In this document: piece by piece, positions 58,520-64,000 of the stretch
Layout of the letters: each line of letters begins with the position of its first letter
Position numbering within the stretch: position 1 is the first letter of the stretch
From: Cryptomeria japonica
Taxonomy: Eukaryota; Streptophyta; Pinopsida; Cupressales; Cupressaceae
Length of the DNA stretch: 64,000 nt
Direction of reading: 5' to 3'
NCBI RefSeq assembly: GCF_030272615.1
Contig: NC_081412.1
Span: forward strand, 138,696,747-138,760,746
Notes under the pieces: generated by a model
What the model saw: only the letters and a program-made list of their open reading frames with translations
Database searches by the model: none
Told to the model about the DNA's origin: nothing
Position numbers and translations under genes: made by a program

Positions 58520-58709
58520 ATCTCCCCCTTTTGGCATTGATGGCAACACTCATGAGAAAAATCCAAAAAGTGTCCAAAAAGAATTTGCCAAAATTGTCTT
58601 ACCAAAAATGTGTTATCAAAATGTGTGCTCCCCCTGAGCTGATGATGTCTTTCTTCAATCATTTTTCTCATCTCCACTACTCCCCCTTTAACATCGATGA
58701 CAAAGGTTG
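58520..58709 (-). promoter_or_regulatory. Iterated polypurine tracts of element H
   Basis: Minus-strand purine tracts occur at 58521-58532, about 58629-58637 and about 58680-58690. The first touches the LTR. The arm TTTGGCATTGATGGCAACA follows at 58530-58548. Confidence 0.65.
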
Positions 58710-59460
58710 TCATTCATTGTCAGTTGATTGTGGTTCCCGCCTAGATCCTTGTAACCGGTGGGTTACAATTTGATAGATGTCTGCCAATGCAAAATTTTGA
58801 CTGTCACTGAACCTTTTGTTGTCCTTTAATGCCACTTCTGTTCTCTGAACTGTACCGGTGAGTATGTGCATTTTCTCTTCCGGTGTCATAAGTCTAGGAA
58901 CTAAAGCCTCAGAAATTTCTTTTCTCAAAGAAATGAGGTAATCTAGTTTAGGACCTAGTTTGCATTTTAAATCCTTTGCCTTAACCTTTATCTTTTTCTA
59001 ACTTCTCAATTTTCTCATCAAGATCTGCAATGTTCTTTTCAATTTCCAAAAATGGATCTGATGTTCTTATTAAATTGTCAGGAATATTGTTAATTTCAGC
59101 TTATGCTTTGCTAATCTCCAAATCTATGTCTTCTGCCAAAATATCAGTTTTGTAGGTATCTCTGTACAGTTTCTTGAAATCCAAAATTGTTTCTCCTAGT
59201 GCCGGTAATGAGGTTTCCATTTGTTCCTTATTCTTCTTCACTATTTCCTCAAAGAATTTTTCTTTCTCTGTATTCATTTTCTCTTTGAATGTGTCTTCAT
59301 TTATCTGGTCCTGTGTAATTAGATTGTCGGTTATATATTTAGACAATGTGTCTAATTGGCTCAAAGGATCTTTATTATCTATGTTACACTTTGGAGCTAT
59401 CATTTTTAAAATTGGTAATGTGTCATCTATAGCTTTGTAAGCTTGTGCATTACACTCTGT
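58710..59460 (-). pseudogene. Element H downstream coiled-coil ORF
   Basis: The minus strand reads LDTLSKYITDNLITQDQINE, KMNTEKEKFFEEIVKKNKEQ and LPALGETILDFKKLYRDTYK, a highly charged coiled coil, then stops and frame changes toward 58710 (EKMHILTGTVQRTE). No signal peptide, transmembrane helix or glycosylation-rich domain is seen. The same position in K (1-840) has comparable sequence. It is the env-like ORF of Sireviruses by position only; its role is unknown. Confidence 0.6.
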
Positions 59461-60706
59461 TGTAAAGCGGAAAATCGCGATTGAACCCTAGTTGCTCTCC
59501 CCTCTTCCAACTCCAAGGAGAGAGAAGGGAGATTCACTCTAGGGTTGATGGTTTTCACTTAGGGGAGAGACTTTACATTCAAAAGAGGGGTTGAAAACCC
59601 ACAAGATCCAATCCCACGCAATGCAATATTGGATGCTAAATGAGTTTCAAGGGTTATGACAGCAAGGCTACCCTCTTTTGTAAAGAATGTGCATAGAAGA
59701 ATTAAGTTAGGAATGCATAGAAAGTGAGAAAGATTCGCTTATAAACTGAGATAGGGATATAGGATGAAGCTGTGGACCTGGAATTAGCAGTAAAATGTCG
59801 ATACGGCGCTGTCCTACAAATTTGAGCGAAAGTTGTCAGGACGATGGCGCCCGGCACCACGGTCCTCCGAAAAATCCGCGAAATGAAGGGGGATCTGTTC
59901 GTCTCTGCACAAGGATTCCAGATCTTCAATTTCAGCCGCGTACCTGCAACCTACACACAGAAAAGCGAAGATGATTGGGGGGTTAGGGATTAGGGGTTTG
60001 CCTTTAGGTCAAACCCCGGTTTTGGAATTAACTAAGAAATGAGCAATGCTGTGAATGTAAATGTCTGTAATGTAAAACAAGTACTAATACCTTGTTGTAA
60101 GGATGTTTGTATCCTTATGTGCGAAGGTATAGATGTTGTATGTTGTATGTTGTAGTAGTATGTTGTAAGTGATCTCCTCTTCAATGGTTGAATCCTTGTC
60201 TTGAATGCAACACTTAGCCTTGAATGGAGACTTGAAATGATCAATTGCTTGAAGGAATGCTTGAATGCTTGAATGCTTGAGTATGGTTTCCACGCTTTTT
60301 CCATCATGTATGTATCTCTCTCCCAAATGAGAGAGGAAAATGTAGTTTATATACTTGTCATTTAGGGCTGATAGACTGATTTTCCCGACCTTAGGCCAAC
60401 CAAGAAAGATAATTTTCCAATTTGCAAACATAAAGACCCGAAGTCCAAAAGAGACCGGGCCCAAAATAGGACCTAGGGACCAGGGCGCTGGGCGCCCTGG
60501 TCCTGAAGGACCAGGGTGTTGGGCGCTCTGGTCCCACCTCCCGGGATAGCAGGGTGCAAAGGAGGTTCAGGCCAGGGTGCAAGAAAATGCAGTTTTCAGT
60601 GTCATAATCAGGTTTCGGGGTCTCCATTCAGGTTGCGTGTTGCATCGCCATCGTGAAGACCGAAATGCAGTCGAAATTGCAAGTGTCACAATTTTAGGAC
60701 GCTACA
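59461..60706 (-). repeat. F2 3' LTR
   Basis: 1246 bp, inverse of the F1 LTRs (TGTAAAGCGG...GACGCTACA). It carries hairpins at 59839-59865, 60478-60504 and 60509-60535. The middle one is a perfect 12-bp-arm palindrome. Confidence 0.9.
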
Positions 60707-61445
60707 TTTAGCCCCCACTTTAGCGGTAGTATGTATGCTCATACTTCCGGTAAAGTACAAGGAAACAACATTGAAAGACTTTCACCACATCAAGGAGGCA
60801 AGATACACCAAGCCCCCAGTGGACTAAGGATCTTACGACTTCGATTGACAAAGTAAAAGGGAAGATCACGAGGGAGAACCATGACTGTCAGTAGCAAGGT
60901 TCCCTCACTATGAGTCATGCAAGAAAGATATCAAAAATTTTCAAGGCAAAGCTAAATTTGTCAAGAAATTTTCAAGTATCTTGAAAAGATATGAACGGGA
61001 TGTATGCCTCCCTACATTAAAACAATCGCACATGCCTCACTGGGGGTGATTGCTTTAAGGTAGTGATACATATAAGAAATGAGAAAGGAGCACGTTATCA
61101 CAAGGATTTAGCCCCCAAGTGTGAGATAAGCCCAAGGATAATAGACACAAAACACAAAGCACGAGGTGACTTCACTTTCCTCGGGGTCAGTATGCTGTAT
61201 GATAATTCATGTATATATATCATATGTATGTATGCATAATTGTTCTTCATTCCCCAATCAAGGAAGGTCACCTAGAAGAAGGGAACACATGTGTCTTTTG
61301 AGTCAACATGAGAGAGATCGAGAGATCTCAATGCTTTGAATCGTCCTCAAGTAGACAACACTAAGGACAACAAATAGAAGAATGAGAATAACGTATAGAG
61401 GAAGTAACACAAGAGAGGAGGAGAGAATCTGCTATGCTAATGTAA
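60707..61445 (-). other. F2 3' UTR with intact polypurine tract
   Basis: The minus strand ends AAAGTGGGGGCTAAA directly before the LTR. The rest matches F1 6999-7735 and has no gene. Confidence 0.7.
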
Positions 61446-64000
61446 CTAGTCTAGCACGTCATCTACCCCCCGATCTTGCTGATCAATGTTTCGGGAAGGC
61501 AGGGAACACGCTAGAGGAGGAACATTCAACACAGCAGATGGAGCTATCACAAGATCCAAACAAGGGCTATGTTCATGTTCCAAGCCACGTTGTTCTTGTC
61601 TAGGAGCTAGGATAAGTGCTTTAGAAAATTCATTAGATAAATGGTTATCAATATCAACAAGTTCATATTCACTATCAGAAGTAAGAGAAGTAACATTTTC
61701 ATCATGAATAGCATTTTCATCTATATCATCATCAAGATTTATAAAAATAGGGTCTTTAATTCGCACAGGATCAAGACCATCATGCATCTTATGTTTAGGA
61801 GATTTCGGCTCAATCGTCGGCTGAGGAGAAAATGGAATAATGCTTGTTGAAGGTGTTTTTGGAGATTGCAAAGTTTGAGAAGCAGCTGCTTGAGCTCTAA
61901 GATGACGCTTTCGTTGGCGTTCACGTGCAGAACAATTTTGTCTAGTCTTAGTAGGAAGTGAAGAAGATTGAGGAGGAGGAATGTTCTCATCCTTATCACT
62001 TGGGTGTTTAGGTTGTGGTCTCTTAGGTTGAATAATAGGAGAAGAAGAAGGTCTCTTCTCTCTATAAAAAGAAGGAGGAGGAACTGCTCCATATAAGGGA
62101 GGAATATTTGGTTTAGGAAGGAGACCAAGTCCATCATGACGAGGAGGTATAGGTCTACTTTTAGGAAGTTTATTAATCATAGGCATAGTCACATCCATTG
62201 GGATGGGTTGGAAATCTTCTTGAGGAAAGACATTAGTTTTATCTTTCAAAGGAAGGACTTCCTTCTCAAGAATGATAGGAATGTCAAGTTTGGGTGTTCT
62301 AGGTTCACTTAGAGATAGGATCATATCTGTTTTCCACTTTTGATAAGATTTGAAAAGATGATCACTTCGCGGAGGAAGAGATTGGAATTGTTTAGGCCAA
62401 AAGTAATCAATAGGAACGCTAGAAGTTCTTTCAGTTGGTTTAAAGAGACTATGATTGACAGTAACAACTTCACCATTATGGGGAAATTTCAAACACTTAT
62501 GAATAGGAGAAGCAATAGTTTTCATGGAAGATAGCCAAGGATAGCCAAGCTTCACACGAAATTGTTCGGAAGATGGAATAATAGCAAAGTTCACATCAAG
62601 GGATTTGTTATGGACCTCAATAGGAAATGTAATAGAACCAATTGCAGGAGAAGAAAATGCATCAAATAGTTTCACAATCACATCTGTTTTGTCATATATC
62701 ACTTGATTCAATTGCAAAGTAAAAAGAAATTCTTCAGTAATAACATTGACCATGCACGAAGGATCAATAAGCACTCCACGGCAAGGTGTATTCTTGACTT
62801 TTGCAACTATGTATAAAGGACCATCAGGTGCCCTAATGGTTTCACTGGAATCAAATGTGATGGAAAGTTCTTTAGGGTTTTCTTGCTGCTCTACAAAGTT
62901 AATCACAATTGCAGTCATAGACACCAGACCATCAGATGAAAAAGAGGAATCATTAGTCTCAATCGCATTAGAGGTATGAGAAGGTAATGGATCAATGAAA
63001 ATCTGAAGATTTTGATTAGGAGGAGCTACAGATGTATTGCCTTTATCATTCACTCCAGAAATAGAAATAGTATTATTATCAATCAAATCTTGAATTTTAC
63101 CCTTTAAAGAAAAACATTTTTCAGTATCATGCCCAGGTTGACGATGAAATTGACAAAAAGCTTTGTTATCAAAATAGGGTGAAGTAATCTTTGCGGGATC
63201 AATTTGCCTTATAGGAGGAAGAGTAAGCACATTTTGTTCCAATAACTTATTCATAATACTATGCAATGATTCATTCAAAGGAGTATACTTTCTTTCTTTC
63301 TTGAAAAATTTAGAAATAGGAGGCACACCTGATGCTGCATTCACATTGTTGTTGATGATGTTTTCATTGAATTTGATGGAATCTCTATTCGGTTTAAACT
63401 TCCCAAATGGTTGTTGACTGCTATCACCCTTATCACTCGGAGCCATAGGATGTGATTGTTCCATTTGACTCACAGTCAGTTGATAATTGTGAAGAGTTGC
63501 ACACAACTGTTGGAAAGAAGTAAACTTAGAAAACAGAAGCTTGTCTCGAATATCTTTTTGTAAATTAGAAATAAAGATTCTTTGAATATCATTGTCAGGC
63601 ACTGGAAAAGAAATTTGAGCATACAAATGCTTATATCTACCAATGAAATCAGTCACTTTTTCTTTAACACCTTGTTTACAATGCATTAAATCAATCAAAG
63701 TAACCTTAGGACTTATATTGTTTTGAAATTGTTGAATGAAAGCATTTGCAAGTTGTTCGAAAGAAGTAATAGAATAAGAAGGCAACGAGGAATACCATTG
63801 TAGGGCTTTGTCTCTTAATGTTCTAGTGAACAGTTTTGCAAGCAACCTTTGGTCATAAGCAAAATCAGTACATATTGTTTGAAAAGTCTTAACATGTGTT
63901 AGAGGATCACCTTTACCATTATAAAGCTCCAAATGTGGAATTTCAACATGTTTAGGGGGAATAGCTCGAACAATGTCAAGAGAAAGTGGGCTCGCAACAT
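61446..64000 (-). CDS. F2 gag-protease polyprotein, open, 5' part outside the window
   Basis: About 850 codons without a stop, from the window edge (VASPLSLDIVRAIPPKHVEI) to the stop at 61446. It has the gag core (LELYNGKGDPLTHVKTFQ), the linker, a zinc-knuckle-like CQFHRQPGHDTEKC, a retropepsin-like region with LIDPSCMVNVITEEF and VKLGYPWLSS, a long Pro-rich segment (SRPIPPRHDGLGLLPKPNIP) and an acidic C-terminus ending RGVDDVLD. Unlike F1 it has no disruptions. The start codon is not in view. It is likely the capsid protein of a non-autonomous element. Whether the DPS protease is active is doubtful. Confidence 0.87.
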   Translation of the reverse strand, partial: VASPLSLDIVRAIPPKHVEIPHLELYNGKGDPLTHVKTFQTICTDFAYDQRLLAKLFTRTLRDKALQWYSSLPSYSITSFEQLANAFIQQFQNNISPKVTLIDLMHCKQGVKEKVTDFIGRYKHLYAQISFPVPDNDIQRIFISNLQKDIRDKLLFSKFTSFQQLCATLHNYQLTVSQMEQSHPMAPSDKGDSSQQPFGKFKPNRDSIKFNENIINNNVNAASGVPPISKFFKKERKYTPLNESLHSIMNKLLEQNVLTLPPIRQIDPAKITSPYFDNKAFCQFHRQPGHDTEKCFSLKGKIQDLIDNNTISISGVNDKGNTSVAPPNQNLQIFIDPLPSHTSNAIETNDSSFSSDGLVSMTAIVINFVEQQENPKELSITFDSSETIRAPDGPLYIVAKVKNTPCRGVLIDPSCMVNVITEEFLFTLQLNQVIYDKTDVIVKLFDAFSSPAIGSITFPIEVHNKSLDVNFAIIPSSEQFRVKLGYPWLSSMKTIASPIHKCLKFPHNGEVVTVNHSLFKPTERTSSVPIDYFWPKQFQSLPPRSDHLFKSYQKWKTDMILSLSEPRTPKLDIPIILEKEVLPLKDKTNVFPQEDFQPIPMDVTMPMINKLPKSRPIPPRHDGLGLLPKPNIPPLYGAVPPPSFYREKRPSSSPIIQPKRPQPKHPSDKDENIPPPQSSSLPTKTRQNCSARERQRKRHLRAQAAASQTLQSPKTPSTSIIPFSPQPTIEPKSPKHKMHDGLDPVRIKDPIFINLDDDIDENAIHDENVTSLTSDSEYELVDIDNHLSNEFSKALILAPRQEQRGLEHEHSPCLDLVIAPSAVLNVPPLACSLPSRNIDQQDRGVDDVLD

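Larger units (their letters stand above)
39958..64000 (-). mobile_element. B: Copia retrotransposon hosting G, A and H (extends past window)
   Basis: Minus-strand element with its 3' LTR at 39958-41309, coding regions scattered over 41617-56950, a primer site at 56991-57005 and the start of its 5' LTR at 57006-57728. It is interrupted by G (43760-48366), A (48782-55408) and, in the 5' LTR, by H (from 57729). The left target duplication would be GTTTT (39953-39957). Removing the inserts gives a Copia element of roughly 7 kb. Its proteins are related to those of A and C but belong to a different subgroup. Confidence 0.85.
57729..64000 (-). mobile_element. H: Sirevirus-like Copia retrotransposon, 3' part, hosting F2
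   Basis: The 3' LTR (57729-58519) sits in the 5' LTR of B, with the left target duplication CTACA (57724-57728). Going right, H shows a polypurine tract, two further tract-like motifs and a degenerate coiled-coil ORF, and is then broken by F2 at 59461. Its pol genes and 5' LTR lie outside the window. The extra ORF after pol is a Sirevirus-type trait. Confidence 0.7.
59461..64000 (-). mobile_element. F2: second F-family LTR element, running off the window
   Basis: The 3' LTR (59461-60706) has the left target duplication TCTGT (59456-59460). The interior matches F1 in the 3' UTR and the gag-protease frame. It is inserted in the downstream ORF of H, the deepest level of this nest. The open frame makes it the younger of the two copies. 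Confidence 0.88.

Overview
This is nuclear DNA of a land plant, most likely a gymnosperm (conifer or relative). It is a repeat-rich stretch in which nearly everything recognisable is a transposable element or a remnant of one. The gymnosperm assignment is an inference from the large, old, nested LTR elements and the AT-rich spacers; no marker gene fixes the species. I found no intact host gene, tRNA gene, CRISPR array or bacterial feature.

Left block (1-18613). The 3' end of a Sirevirus-like Copia element (K, 1-1160, resuming 8981-9171) is split by a 7.8-kb element, F1 (1161-8975, TSD CAAAC). F1 encodes only gag and a protease-like domain. Next comes Copia element C (5' LTR 9172-10406, 3' truncated near 18613). 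C is split by Copia element D (12193-17102, minus strand, TSD TGATG), which keeps most of its coding capacity.

Middle block (18614-39957). It holds AT-rich repeated DNA with two exons of a GABA/amino-acid transporter pseudogene (19206-19905). A compact LTR element E (20036-22151, TSD AATTT) encloses one intact 484-aa ORF of unknown family. About 6 kb of non-coding AT-rich DNA follows, then a tandem array whose monomers carry a 5S-rRNA-derived segment (28253-29717). After it lies a minus-strand remnant (I) related to F1. Element I is split by a 1-kb terminal-inverted-repeat element (31940-32983) and by a 5.6-kb LINE (33272-38846) with a perfect 17-bp TSD. The LINE carries an extra long reading frame downstream of its RNase H domain.

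Right block (39958-64000). This is a nest around Copia element B (minus strand). B is interrupted by G (43760-48366, TSD CAATC, probably a giant solo LTR), by Copia element A (48782-55408, plus strand, TSD gGCTT/aGCTT) and, in its 5' LTR, by Copia element H (from 57729). H is in turn interrupted by F2 (from 59461), a second copy of the F1 family whose gag-protease frame is open to the window edge.

How the parts work together. The Copia elements encode gag, protease, integrase, RT and RNase H in the usual order, but every copy here has some damage. F1/F2/I and E have LTRs, priming sites and polypurine tracts but no polymerase, so they would need enzymes supplied in trans. The most novel-looking candidates are the LINE's downstream ORF, the E ORF, the RT-less F family with its DPS protease motif and GGACC...GGTCC hairpins, the 5S-derived array, and an inverted repeat bracketing the polypurine tract/LTR junction of the Copia elements.
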